From Wocania ichthyoenteri Th78 (GTDB lineage: Bacteria; Bacteroidota; Bacteroidia; Flavobacteriales; Flavobacteriaceae): DNA of 64,000 nucleotides. The position numbers and the translations under genes were made by a program. How positions within the stretch are numbered: position 1 is the first letter of the stretch; each line of letters opens with the position of its first letter. The notes beneath the pieces were generated by a model that was given only the letters and a program-made list of their open reading frames with translations, was not told the origin of the DNA and made no database searches. The stretch lies in the NCBI RefSeq assembly GCF_000789235.1, contig NZ_KN525716.1, positions 62,001 to 126,000 on the forward strand, read 5' to 3'. Shown here one piece after another: positions 37,219 through 46,520 of the stretch.

Positions 37219-38376
37219 ATGAAAAGAAAAATTATTAGAATCACTACAGTACCACTGTCTTTAAGCGGTTTACTACATGGACAATTAGGTTACATGAAAA
37301 GTCATTATGATGTTTTAGGCGTATCCTCAAAAGGAAAGGACAATCAACTTGATAAAGTTTCTAAACACGAAAACATACCTACCGTTGCAATTGAAATGAC
37401 AAGGAAAATAACACCCTTAAAAGACATTGTTGCGGTTTACAAATTATATAAGCTATTCAAAAAAGAAAAACCATTTATTGTGCATTCGCATACTCCTAAA
37501 GCAGGAACTTTATCCATGCTAGCTGCTCGATTAGCAGGTGTTCCACATAGGCTACATACAATCGCTGGTTTACCGCTTCTTGAAGCTACTGGGTTAAAAA
37601 GAACTCTATTAAACACTGTGGAGAAAGCAACTTATGCCTGTGCGACAAAAATTTATCCTAACTCATTCGGTTTAAATGACATTATATTGGAGCAAAATTT
37701 CACAAAACCAAACAAATTAAAAGTTATAGCTAATGGAAGCTCCAATGGTATAGACACGTCTCATTTCGATCCTAATACGATAAATGATGTAGCTAAGAAA
37801 GCTAAGCTTAAAGAAAGTTTAAATATTGCTGAAGATGATTTCGTATTTGTATATGTAGGTCGATTAGTTTCAGATAAAGGAGTAAACGAATTATTGGATG
37901 CCTTTAATAAACTAAGCAATGAGCAGGAAAATATAAAATTATTACTAGTTGGAGGCTATGAAAATGAATTAGATCCTCTTTTACAAAAATCAATGGAAAT
38001 AATAAAAAACAATAAAAAAATTATTTCTACAGGTTGGATAAATGATGTTAGACCATTTTTTGCTATTTCTAATGCTTTAGTCTTTGCTAGTTATAGAGAA
38101 GGTTTTCCTAATGTAGTAATGCAAGCTGGTGCAATGAAACTACCTAGTATTGTTACAAATATTAATGGTTGCAATGAAATTGTTGAGCACAATAAACATG
38201 GTTTAATTATCCCTGTTAAAGATACCGAGGCTATATATAACAACATGAAATATATACTAACTAACCAAGAAGAAGCTAAAAAAATGGGAATTGCATCTAG
38301 AGCAAATATTGTTGCAAAATTCGAACGTATAAAAGTTTGGGAAGCAATTCTTGAAGAATACAAAAGTTTGGGATAA
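37219..38376 (+). CDS. Glycosyltransferase family 4 (PglA-like)
   Basis: A 385-residue GT4 enzyme. HSHTPKAGTLSMLAARLAG near residue 95 and the donor block FASYREGFPNVVMQAGAMKLPS resemble PglA and related enzymes that add a HexNAc to lipid-linked bacillosamine. PglF, PglE, PglC and PglD types are also encoded in the window, which supports this reading. The first residues (IIRITTVPLSLSGLLHGQLGYMK) are the usual opening of this subfamily. It has its own -7 element and is followed by a 258-base gap. Confidence 0.88.
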   Translation: MKRKIIRITTVPLSLSGLLHGQLGYMKSHYDVLGVSSKGKDNQLDKVSKHENIPTVAIEMTRKITPLKDIVAVYKLYKLFKKEKPFIVHSHTPKAGTLSMLAARLAGVPHRLHTIAGLPLLEATGLKRTLLNTVEKATYACATKIYPNSFGLNDIILEQNFTKPNKLKVIANGSSNGIDTSHFDPNTINDVAKKAKLKESLNIAEDDFVFVYVGRLVSDKGVNELLDAFNKLSNEQENIKLLLVGGYENELDPLLQKSMEIIKNNKKIISTGWINDVRPFFAISNALVFASYREGFPNVVMQAGAMKLPSIVTNINGCNEIVEHNKHGLIIPVKDTEAIYNNMKYILTNQEEAKKMGIASRANIVAKFERIKVWEAILEEYKSLG

Positions 38377-38380
38377 TATT

Positions 38381-38411
38381 ATCGTTTAAAACAATTTAAC
38401 TTTAAAACGAT
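38381..38411. repeat. Imperfect inverted repeat ATCGTTTAAA ... TTTAAAACGAT
   Basis: The arms at 38381-38390 and 38401-38411 differ by one inserted A and enclose a 10-base loop. The same ATCGTTTAA core occurs in the intergenic region before 28494. It could be an operator or a weak terminator for the PglA-like gene; no T-tract follows. Confidence 0.4.
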
Positions 38412-38582
38412 TCAAATTCTTGCGCTAAATATTTTACATAAAAACCTCTACAAACACCTTTAATAAGACGATAATCGGTAATTCACAATTAATTATAACA
38501 AATCCATCCTACTCCAAAAAGTCATTTGACGATAAAACGGTAATAAACAACGTAAAATTAAAAATCTATACTAATAGTATTA

Positions 38583-38590
38583 TATATTTG
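38583..38590 (+). promoter_or_regulatory. -7 promoter element of the decoration operon
   Basis: TATATTTG, a perfect TAnnTTTG match, 44 bases before the ATG at 38635. A -33 TTTG is not seen. Confidence 0.4.
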
Positions 38591-38634
38591 ATTGCTAATT
38601 AATATATGAATCCCCATTTTAATTTATTAGACTA

Positions 38635-39732
38635 ATGAGTGAAGAGTTAGAAATCGTTGGCTTAACCAAAAAAATGCTTCGTGATTTTGTTATAAACAAT
38701 ACACTTTGGAAAACTGACTTAGCACCTATGCCTAGGAGTAAAGCTACTTGGCTAATTTCTAATGAAAGAATTAGTGAAGATGACTACTGCGGCGTATTAG
38801 CTTATGAAGGTAAAAAGATGGTGTCTTTCATATACATGTTTCCCGATTTAATAAACAACAAAACTAAAGAAGGTAAAAAAGCCTATTGGATGATTGATTG
38901 GTGGGTTATTGATAAGTATAAAGATAGTATACTAGGAACCTACATATATAACCAAGCAGTTAAGTTTGCAGAAAAGCAAGTGCTAATTAAAGGCTATACC
39001 GAAAATGTACAAGAGTTTTATGATAAACAACCCTTTACTGTAATAGCATCAAGACTTAGGCATACCCTGTTTTTCAGTTTAGACTCATCTATGCTTATTG
39101 GCAAATTCAGGTTTTTAAAATCTGTAAAATTTATTATTGACGGTATAGACTCTATTGTAGGTAAAACAATTCGATTTATAAACAAAAAGAAGTTAGCAAA
39201 CAGAACGAAACAGTTAAAGTATGATTTTATAAATCAATTAGATAGCGATACTTGGAGTTTTATTGAACCGCGTTGTAAAAATGATTTAATTTTAAAAACG
39301 TTTAACTATGTCAATTGGCAACTAGACAATAATCAATACTTACAATTACCTATCTCAAAAAAAACACCTTATAAAAATCTACAAACAGGTATAAGTGACA
39401 ATATACACATACATAACTTAAAAATTATCTCAGACGATAAAATAATAGGTTTTTTATCTTATGTTATAAATTATAACGAATTCAATGTGAAATATTTTTT
39501 AGTTGAAAATGAAAAATATTATGATTTATGTGTTGATGTGTTAATGGAAAACCTTATCAAATCTAAAAGAAATTTTATGTTTACTGATGATACTAAATTA
39601 TCTGATAACATTAAAAAAAGATATTTTTCATTATTCATTCATAAAGTATTAAAAAAGGGACTCGCGCATAACGACACTAAAATTGATAATGATAGTGTAA
39701 CTATGTTAAACAGAGATGGTCATTTTTATTAA
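38635..39732 (+). CDS. GNAT-fold acyltransferase-like protein
   Basis: A 365-residue soluble protein that I can place only at fold level. The segments YWMIDWWVIDKYKDSILGTYIYNQAVKFA and VQEFYDKQPF (like the FYeklGF end of GNATs) suggest an acyl-CoA or acyl-carrier acyltransferase, and the C-terminal half may hold a second, weaker copy. It is the first of a tight set: adenylation enzyme (14 bases later), carrier protein, sugar transferase, acetyltransferase and the FemAB-like fusion. It may move the activated amino acid or another acyl group to an amino sugar. Function is inferred. Confidence 0.6.
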   Translation: MSEELEIVGLTKKMLRDFVINNTLWKTDLAPMPRSKATWLISNERISEDDYCGVLAYEGKKMVSFIYMFPDLINNKTKEGKKAYWMIDWWVIDKYKDSILGTYIYNQAVKFAEKQVLIKGYTENVQEFYDKQPFTVIASRLRHTLFFSLDSSMLIGKFRFLKSVKFIIDGIDSIVGKTIRFINKKKLANRTKQLKYDFINQLDSDTWSFIEPRCKNDLILKTFNYVNWQLDNNQYLQLPISKKTPYKNLQTGISDNIHIHNLKIISDDKIIGFLSYVINYNEFNVKYFLVENEKYYDLCVDVLMENLIKSKRNFMFTDDTKLSDNIKKRYFSLFIHKVLKKGLAHNDTKIDNDSVTMLNRDGHFY

Positions 39733-39746
39733 AGGAATTAGTAAAT

Positions 39747-41243
39747 ATGAAGTATATAAGTAATTTACAAAAATCTATTGAAGAGCATTCTGAAAATAAT
39801 GCATTTTATATAGGTGATACCTATTATACCTATAAAGATTTTGCCTTAGAAGTAAGCAAAATAAGGAATTCTATTAATAAAAAAGTTGATGGTTCTTTTA
39901 GATTAATTGGATTAATTGCCAATGACGATATAGAAACTTATGCCGCAATTGTTGCTTTTTGGTTAGAAGGTAAAGCTTATGTGCCAATAAATCCTGAGCA
40001 CCCTATTGATAGAAATACAGAAATACTAAAAGCTTTAGAAACAAACTATATATTTGATTCAACCGAAAAAGCTAATTTTGAAGGATTTACACTTTTAGCG
40101 TCTTCAACAGAAGAAGACATAGCCATAAACCTTGCACCAAAGTCAGTAACAAAAGACGACTTAGCATACATTTTATTTACATCTGGATCTACAGGTAGTC
40201 CTAAAGGAGTACCAATTACTTATAATAATTTAAACGAATTTATTGAAGCTATAAACTTTGATGGAGAGTTTAAACTTAATGCCTCCGACAAATGTTTACA
40301 AATGTTCGAGCTTACTTTCGATTTTTCGGTAGTGTCCTATATTTTTCCTTTGTTAGAAGGAAGCTGCATTTACACAGTACCACGAAATTCAATCAAGTAT
40401 TTTTATATTTATAAACTAATTCAAAAGCATAAACTAACAGTATTATCTCTTGTGCCTTCAATAATTCATTATTTAAGACCTTATTTTAGTGAGATTCATG
40501 CTCCAGAAGTCCGCTACTGTAGCTTTGGCGGCGGTGCACTGTATAATGATATTACAGAAGATTGGAGTAAATGTATTCCAAATAGTAAAACATTTAACTA
40601 CTACGGGCCAACAGAAAACACCATTTATAGTAGTTACTATAAATTGAATAAAGACAGTATACAAAACACTACTCATAACGGTGTTATTTCAATAGGCAAG
40701 CCATTAAATAATATTGAATATATTATAATAGATGAAAACAATCAAGAGGTTTTACCTGGAGATACAGGAGAACTAGCCTTAGCTAGCTGGCAATTAACTC
40801 CTGGGTATTGGAAAAATGAAAGGAGAAACAACGAGTCCTTTTTTACTAAAACGGTAAACAGTAAAACTTTTAGATTTTATAAAACTGGCGACTTATGTTT
40901 TAAAGATTCTCAAAATAATTACATGTATTTAGGCAGAATTGATTTCCAAGCAAAAATAAGAGGCTTTAGAATAGAATTATCTGAAGTAGAGTTTCATGCT
41001 AAAGCTAGTTATACTGAAAAAGTTAATATGGTAGCTATAGATATATTTAATGATTTAGGAAATGCCGAATTAGCTTTAGCAATTGAATCTGAATCATTCG
41101 ATACTAAAGATATGATTAAATACATGAAAGCCAAAATGCCAGATTATATGATCCCAGATCATATAAAATTTATAAAAGAATTACCTTACAATACTAATGG
41201 TAAGATTGATAGAAAAAAACTAAGAACCCTTTTTGATAAATAA
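39747..41243 (+). CDS. Stand-alone amino-acid adenylation enzyme (DltA/NRPS A-domain type)
   Basis: A 498-residue AMP-forming enzyme with the P-loop LFTSGSTGSPKG at residues 143-154, NYYGPTENT, YKTGDLCF, the hinge LGRIDFQAKIRGFRIE and the C-terminal Lys in NTNGKIDRKKL. Asp192 in FELTFDFSVV matches the residue that binds the alpha-amino group in A-domains and DltA, which favours an amino-acid substrate. The next gene, three bases away, encodes the carrier protein it should load. The amino acid cannot be assigned by eye. Together they would feed an aminoacyl transferase for glycan decoration, much as DltA and DltC do for teichoic acids. Confidence 0.9.
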   Translation: MKYISNLQKSIEEHSENNAFYIGDTYYTYKDFALEVSKIRNSINKKVDGSFRLIGLIANDDIETYAAIVAFWLEGKAYVPINPEHPIDRNTEILKALETNYIFDSTEKANFEGFTLLASSTEEDIAINLAPKSVTKDDLAYILFTSGSTGSPKGVPITYNNLNEFIEAINFDGEFKLNASDKCLQMFELTFDFSVVSYIFPLLEGSCIYTVPRNSIKYFYIYKLIQKHKLTVLSLVPSIIHYLRPYFSEIHAPEVRYCSFGGGALYNDITEDWSKCIPNSKTFNYYGPTENTIYSSYYKLNKDSIQNTTHNGVISIGKPLNNIEYIIIDENNQEVLPGDTGELALASWQLTPGYWKNERRNNESFFTKTVNSKTFRFYKTGDLCFKDSQNNYMYLGRIDFQAKIRGFRIELSEVEFHAKASYTEKVNMVAIDIFNDLGNAELALAIESESFDTKDMIKYMKAKMPDYMIPDHIKFIKELPYNTNGKIDRKKLRTLFDK

Positions 41244-41245
41244 TT

Positions 41246-41488
41246 ATGGATAACAAAGAAATATTTGAAAGAATAACACCAATTTTCACAAAAGTTTTAG
41301 AACATAATAATTTTAAATTAACTGAAACTACTACAACTGATGATGTTGATGGATGGGGATCTTTAACACACATGATAATCATTGAAGAAATTGAAAAAGA
41401 ATTTAATATCAAGTTTAAATTATTTGATTTAATGACAATGGATAATGTTGGAGATTTAGTAAAATCAATACAATCAAATATCTCTTAA
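41246..41488 (+). CDS. Acyl/peptidyl carrier protein
   Basis: An 80-residue four-helix carrier. The phosphopantetheine serine is S39 in GWGSLTH (the usual form is GWDSLTH, so the Asp before Ser is Gly). The rest of the pattern, IIEEIEKEFNIKF and TMDNVGDLV, is normal. It is immediately downstream of the adenylation gene, so it should carry the activated amino acid. No phosphopantetheinyl transferase gene is in the window; the host's general enzyme would be needed. Confidence 0.92.
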   Translation: MDNKEIFERITPIFTKVLEHNNFKLTETTTTDDVDGWGSLTHMIIIEEIEKEFNIKFKLFDLMTMDNVGDLVKSIQSNIS

Positions 41489-41503
41489 AATAAATTTGCT
41501 ACT

Positions 41504-42124
41504 ATGTACAAACTATTTTTTAAGCCTTTAATTGACTATGCATCTGCTTTAATAGCTATTATAATTTTTTCGCCAATTTTTATAGTAGTTACAATACTTC
41601 TTTATTTTGCAAATAATGGTAAGCCCTTTTTTTTTCAAGTAAGACCTGGTAAAAATGAAAAGCTTTTTAGTATCATTAAGTTTAAAACCATGAATGATAA
41701 AGTTGATGAAAATGGTAAACTCCTACCCGATTCATATCGTTTAACAAAAATTGGTATGCTCGTTAGAAAAACGTCTATTGATGAATTACCACAGCTATTA
41801 AACATATTAAAAGGCGACATGTCATTAATAGGCCCAAGACCGCTGTTACCACAATACCTGCCCTTTTATAAAAAAAATGAAAAGAAAAGACATACCGTTA
41901 AGCCAGGTATAACAGGACTGGCACAAGTTAGTGGGCGAAATAACATAAATTGGGACACCAAACTAAAATTTGATGCAGATTATGTAGAGAATTTATCTTT
42001 TAAAATGGATTTTAATATCTTACTAAAAACTATTTATAAAGTAATTGCATCAAAAGATGTAGCTATAGACACTACAAATGTTGAAGCATTATTGAATGTA
42101 GAAAGACAAAACAGCATGAATTAA
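41504..42124 (+). CDS. Polyprenyl-phosphate sugar-1-phosphate transferase (PglC type)
   Basis: A 206-residue monotopic membrane enzyme of the size of Campylobacter PglC. It has one N-terminal hydrophobic helix with the re-entrant pattern SALIAIIIFSPIF, and the catalytic pair is D93/E94 in RKTSIDELPQ, the same numbers as in PglC. The later KPGITGLAQVSGRN block is complete. It should transfer a diacetylbacillosamine-type sugar phosphate to undecaprenyl phosphate and so start the glycan. It is followed by a PglD-like gene, so the two steps on either side of the nucleotide sugar sit together. Confidence 0.94.
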   Translation: MYKLFFKPLIDYASALIAIIIFSPIFIVVTILLYFANNGKPFFFQVRPGKNEKLFSIIKFKTMNDKVDENGKLLPDSYRLTKIGMLVRKTSIDELPQLLNILKGDMSLIGPRPLLPQYLPFYKKNEKKRHTVKPGITGLAQVSGRNNINWDTKLKFDADYVENLSFKMDFNILLKTIYKVIASKDVAIDTTNVEALLNVERQNSMN

Positions 42125-42159
42125 AATTATGCAAGCATATTACAAATTTTTAAGCTAAA

Positions 42160-42807
42160 ATGAATAAAACCAAATCGAAAAAAAACCAAGTAAGAATATA
42201 TGGTGCAGGTGGTCACTCACAAGTTATAAAGAGTGTTTTAGAAGAAAATGGTTATGTGGTAACTGATACTTTTGATGACAAACCAAAAAATGTTCATCAC
42301 GCCTCTAAAAATGTAGTTATAGGTGCAAGAGAAAATCTAAATAAATTTCCTCACGAAGGAGCACCAGTTATTATCGCTGTTGGCATTAATGCGGAACGTG
42401 CAGAAATTGCTGAGTTTCTTAAATGTAACTATGAGAAAGCCATTCATAAATCTGCTACTATTTCTAATAAATCTACTATTGGTTATGGTACAGTAGTTTT
42501 TGCAGGTGCTATTATTCAACCCAATACATCAATAGGGAAACATGTCATTATAAATACTGGAGCTAGTGTTGATCATGATAATATTATTGGAGATTTTGCA
42601 CATATATCTCCTAAAGCAGCCTTGTGCGGACATGTAGAAGTAGGTGAAGGTAGTCATGTAGGTGTTGGAGCTGTTGTAATTCCTAAGGTAAAGATTGGCA
42701 AATGGTGCACAATTGGAGCTGGTACTGTTGTATTAAAAGATGTTCCAGATTACTCTACTATAGTTGGTAATCCAGGTAAAATTATTAAAACTAGAAAATC
42801 AAATTAG
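42160..42807 (+). CDS. Sugar N/O-acetyltransferase, hexapeptide repeat (PglD/NeuD type)
   Basis: A 215-residue acetyltransferase with an N-terminal PglD-like nucleotide-sugar-binding part (RIYGAGGHSQVI) and a left-handed beta-helix of hexapeptide repeats. The general base should be H139 in GASVDHDNII, as in PglD. It would acetylate the 4-amino group made by the aminotransferase at 10208, giving UDP-diacetylbacillosamine or a related sugar. It lies just upstream of the FemAB-like fusion, two bases between stop and start. Confidence 0.93.
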   Translation: MNKTKSKKNQVRIYGAGGHSQVIKSVLEENGYVVTDTFDDKPKNVHHASKNVVIGARENLNKFPHEGAPVIIAVGINAERAEIAEFLKCNYEKAIHKSATISNKSTIGYGTVVFAGAIIQPNTSIGKHVIINTGASVDHDNIIGDFAHISPKAALCGHVEVGEGSHVGVGAVVIPKVKIGKWCTIGAGTVVLKDVPDYSTIVGNPGKIIKTRKSN

Positions 42808-42809
42808 AA

Positions 42810-45800
42810 GTGAGTGAACATAGCAGTATATCAGACGTAACTTTTATTGGTTCTGGAATTTCAACTTCTTTTAGTTTGCTGAATTTTTTAGATTATATTA
42901 ATAAAGGTTTTATTATAAATAAAGTTGTTTCAATAAATATAATTGAAAAATATTCTGAATTTAATTTAGGGATTCCTTATGGTTCTAGATCTGGATTTTC
43001 TACACTTTTAATAACATCGCTAAGAAATTTTTTAGTTGAGCCTGAGTTGAGTGAATTTATAAAATGGCTTAATAAAAACAAGTCATGGTTACTAGAAGAG
43101 TTTGAAAACGAAGGTGGCGAATTATCAAAAAAATGGCTTTTAGCTAATAAAGACTATATAAAAAACAATCAATGGGAAGACCTTTTTATTCCTAGACGTT
43201 TTTTTGGCTGCTATATAAATTTAAAAGTTAATAACAGGATTAAAGAACTTACAGAAAAAGGATTAATCAATGTCACCCATATAACTGGCGAAGTTGTTGA
43301 TATTAATCAAGATGACAGTTTATATGAAATTACAATCGATGATGGTTTAAAAATCAGCTCTAAAAAAGCGATTTTGTCTGTAGGCTCATTACCAGTTAAG
43401 CATTTATGGCAAAATAAAGATTTAGTTGAAGATGAAAACTTAATCTTTATAAACAACCCTTATAAACCAAATTTAGGTGTAACATTAGATAAAATCAATA
43501 CGTTTATAGCTAACAGAGCAGAGAAACAAACTAATATACTTATTGTTGGAGCCAATGCAAGTGCTTTGGAATTAATATATAAGATAAATGATTTTTCGAA
43601 CAATAAGTTTTCCAATACAAATTTCACATTTCTTTCATCACAAGGCCTAATTCCAGATGGTTTGATTGATGCGGAAAAACAAAAACAATACACACCATAT
43701 CATCTTAATGAATTAAAAAAAGAAAAAAAATTAACTGCCCAATTAATTGCTGAAGCCACATTTAAAGATCTTGATCTTGCCGATGAAATAAATTTAGGCG
43801 CAGCATCAACAGTAGATATTGTCTCAAAACATTTTGGTGAATTACTTGAGAATTTAAATAAAAAAGAGCTAGAGATTTTTGCTTGTGATTATGGGAATGA
43901 CATTGGAAAAAGACAGCGTTGTGCAGGGTTACATTATTTAAATGTGGTAACCCATTTAGAAAAACAAAATAGATTTGAACATTTAGCTGGTCGTTTTAAT
44001 AGTATGCGACACAATACTAATAACAGCAACTATAATTTAGAATATTTAGACACTTCAACTAAAACGAAAACAATACATAATAAGCCTTTTCATATTGTAG
44101 TTAACTGTGTTGGAAGCAGAAACTTAACAGAAAATAATATTCCCCCATTATTTAAAAATTTAATCAAAAAAAAATATTGCATTCCCAATAAATCAAAAAT
44201 AGGGTTTTATGTAAATGACAATTTAGAATCTATACAAAACTTACATGTTATCGGGCCAATGTTAGCTGGAAATGTAATAGAAAATAAAGCAGTATGGCAC
44301 GTTGAACATTGTGGAAGGATTATATGGATTTCTAAAATATTAGCAAAAATACTATTTGATGATTTAAATAAAGATAAAAAAGAGGCGCTAAAAGATTACA
44401 AATTGGAAGTTACCAATTTAGATAATGATTCTGATATCGAAACCTATAATAATCTTTTAAAAACCAATTGGAATAATAATATCTATTACGCATACAACCA
44501 TTTAAAGTACTTTGAAAACGAAACTGATTCACTTAAATATTTTCTGTTTAAAATTAATGATTCTAGTAAAATATTAATGCCACTAATTTTTAGAGAATTA
44601 ACTTTAAATAATGAAAATACCAAATACTATGATGTAATAACACCCTACGGGTACAGTGGCCCTTTATACAATGACAACATTGGCGAAGAACATTTACATG
44701 CATTTTGGAAAGCAGTTGATGATTGGTATAAAAAAAATAATGTAGTTACAGAATTTATCCGATTTAGTTTAACTAAAAATCATAAAGGATACTCAGGGCA
44801 TATAATTAAATCGCTTTTAAATGTTAAAGGTTTACTTTGTAATAATTTTGAGGACCAATGGACGTCTTTTTCATCTAAAGTAAGAAACAATTATCGTAAG
44901 GCTGTTTCATTTAACTTAACATGTAATATTTTTAAAGGCAATGAAATAAGCAAAGATATTGTAAAACTTTTCTTTGATATATATACAAAAACAATGGTTA
45001 GACGTAATGCTAAAGGCATTTACTTTTTCTCATTAAATTACTTTGAAAATTTAATTCTAAACAACTTAAATGAATTTTCTATTGCCTTTGCTTATATAGA
45101 CGATATTCCTATCTCTGCTGAATTAATAATAAAAAACAATAACACTATATTTGCATTTCTTGGAGGCACAGACTCAAATTATTTTCACTGCAGACCTAAT
45201 GACTACTTAAGAGTAGAGATTATTAAATGGGCTATAGAACAAAATCTTGAGTCCTATATTTTGGGTGGGGGCTTAAAAGATGGAGATGGCTTATATAAAA
45301 GTAAAAAATATCTTTTTCCAAAAAATGAAGATATTCCTTTTTGTACTGGAAGAAAAATTATAAACCAAGAGGTTTATAATAAGACAATTAATGGATTGGA
45401 TGTAGAGTATACTAATATTTCAAATTTAATAGAAAATGCAGATTCTTTCTTTCCTATTTATAGACTAAAGGATGAAGATGAAAATCTCGATTCTGTTTCA
45501 TTTAATGTAATAACATCTAAAATTGACTGGAAAAAAGCTTTAGATCAAGTTGAAAATTTTGATTTTTACCATACATACGATTATCATCATTTAGCAAAAG
45601 AAGATAATTACAAAGCGGTTCTATTAAGATATGCCGAAGGTGACTCACTAATTTGTTTTCCATTAATAATAAGAGAAATAGAAGGTACTGATTTTTATGA
45701 TGCGACTTCAGTTTATGGATACTCAGGACCTTTACATAAGAATATTGATTCTAATTTCGATAATTCAAACTTTAGTAAAGTAATAAATTCTTTTTTTATT

Positions 45801-46520
45801 CAAGAAAAAATTATTTCTGTTTTTTCTAGATTAAATCCCTTTATAAGCCATCAGGATATAATATTGAATAAGATAGGAGAAACTGCTATACTTGGAAATG
45901 TAGTAAATATTGATTTAACAAAATCTATTGAAGAGCAAAGAACTATTTTTTCTAAAACCACAAAAAGATACTTAAATAAAGGACGCAAAGTTTTAGATTT
46001 AAAAATCAGTGATAAAAAAGAAGATTTAGAGGAATTTATAAATTTATATTACGAAAATATGGATAGAGTTAATGCTGCCAAAAAGTATTACTTCTCTAAA
46101 GATTATTTTCATAAGTTTCTTAATAGTGAAGGTTTTAAAACAGATATGCTTTATGCTATTGACAAAGAAACCAATTCGATTATTTCTGGAGCAATGATGA
46201 TAAAAACAAATAGTATTATTCAATATCATTTATCAGGAACAAAAAACAGCTTTTTAAATTTATCTCCACTAAGGCTACTTATTGATGAAATGCGTATTCA
46301 AGGAAGTAAAGATAATTATAAGTGTTTTAATTTAGGTGGTGGATTAGGTAATAATGATGATGAGCTTTTTAGGTTTAAATCTTCCTTTTCAAAAGATTAT
46401 AAACCATTTAAAATTTGGAGACATATTGTAGACCAAACTATTTACAATAAGTTAGTAGACGAAAAAGCTGCAGATCGTAACTCAGGTTTTTTTCCTTTAT
46501 ATAGAGATAAATCAATTTAA
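42810..46520 (+). CDS. Flavoprotein fused to two FemAB/GNAT-like acyltransferase domains
   Basis: A 1236-residue multidomain protein that starts with GTG at 42810. Residues 1-520 form an FAD/NAD(P)-binding enzyme with FIGSGIST near 14 and a second dinucleotide loop VGANASALE near 250; GIPYG and VIGPMLAGN fit the NAD_binding_9 type. Residues 545-870 and 900-1236 are two GNAT domains of the FemAB-like type. They share YGYSGPL (613-619 and 969-975) and the LGGGL block with a YNK end, so they arose by duplication. FemAB-like enzymes join amino acids to amino groups. The fusion may couple oxidation of a carrier-bound amino acid with its transfer to a sugar. It overlaps the convergent SGNH gene by four bases. 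Confidence 0.78.
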   Translation: MSEHSSISDVTFIGSGISTSFSLLNFLDYINKGFIINKVVSINIIEKYSEFNLGIPYGSRSGFSTLLITSLRNFLVEPELSEFIKWLNKNKSWLLEEFENEGGELSKKWLLANKDYIKNNQWEDLFIPRRFFGCYINLKVNNRIKELTEKGLINVTHITGEVVDINQDDSLYEITIDDGLKISSKKAILSVGSLPVKHLWQNKDLVEDENLIFINNPYKPNLGVTLDKINTFIANRAEKQTNILIVGANASALELIYKINDFSNNKFSNTNFTFLSSQGLIPDGLIDAEKQKQYTPYHLNELKKEKKLTAQLIAEATFKDLDLADEINLGAASTVDIVSKHFGELLENLNKKELEIFACDYGNDIGKRQRCAGLHYLNVVTHLEKQNRFEHLAGRFNSMRHNTNNSNYNLEYLDTSTKTKTIHNKPFHIVVNCVGSRNLTENNIPPLFKNLIKKKYCIPNKSKIGFYVNDNLESIQNLHVIGPMLAGNVIENKAVWHVEHCGRIIWISKILAKILFDDLNKDKKEALKDYKLEVTNLDNDSDIETYNNLLKTNWNNNIYYAYNHLKYFENETDSLKYFLFKINDSSKILMPLIFRELTLNNENTKYYDVITPYGYSGPLYNDNIGEEHLHAFWKAVDDWYKKNNVVTEFIRFSLTKNHKGYSGHIIKSLLNVKGLLCNNFEDQWTSFSSKVRNNYRKAVSFNLTCNIFKGNEISKDIVKLFFDIYTKTMVRRNAKGIYFFSLNYFENLILNNLNEFSIAFAYIDDIPISAELIIKNNNTIFAFLGGTDSNYFHCRPNDYLRVEIIKWAIEQNLESYILGGGLKDGDGLYKSKKYLFPKNEDIPFCTGRKIINQEVYNKTINGLDVEYTNISNLIENADSFFPIYRLKDEDENLDSVSFNVITSKIDWKKALDQVENFDFYHTYDYHHLAKEDNYKAVLLRYAEGDSLICFPLIIREIEGTDFYDATSVYGYSGPLHKNIDSNFDNSNFSKVINSFFIQEKIISVFSRLNPFISHQDIILNKIGETAILGNVVNIDLTKSIEEQRTIFSKTTKRYLNKGRKVLDLKISDKKEDLEEFINLYYENMDRVNAAKKYYFSKDYFHKFLNSEGFKTDMLYAIDKETNSIISGAMMIKTNSIIQYHLSGTKNSFLNLSPLRLLIDEMRIQGSKDNYKCFNLGGGLGNNDDELFRFKSSFSKDYKPFKIWRHIVDQTIYNKLVDEKAADRNSGFFPLYRDKSI

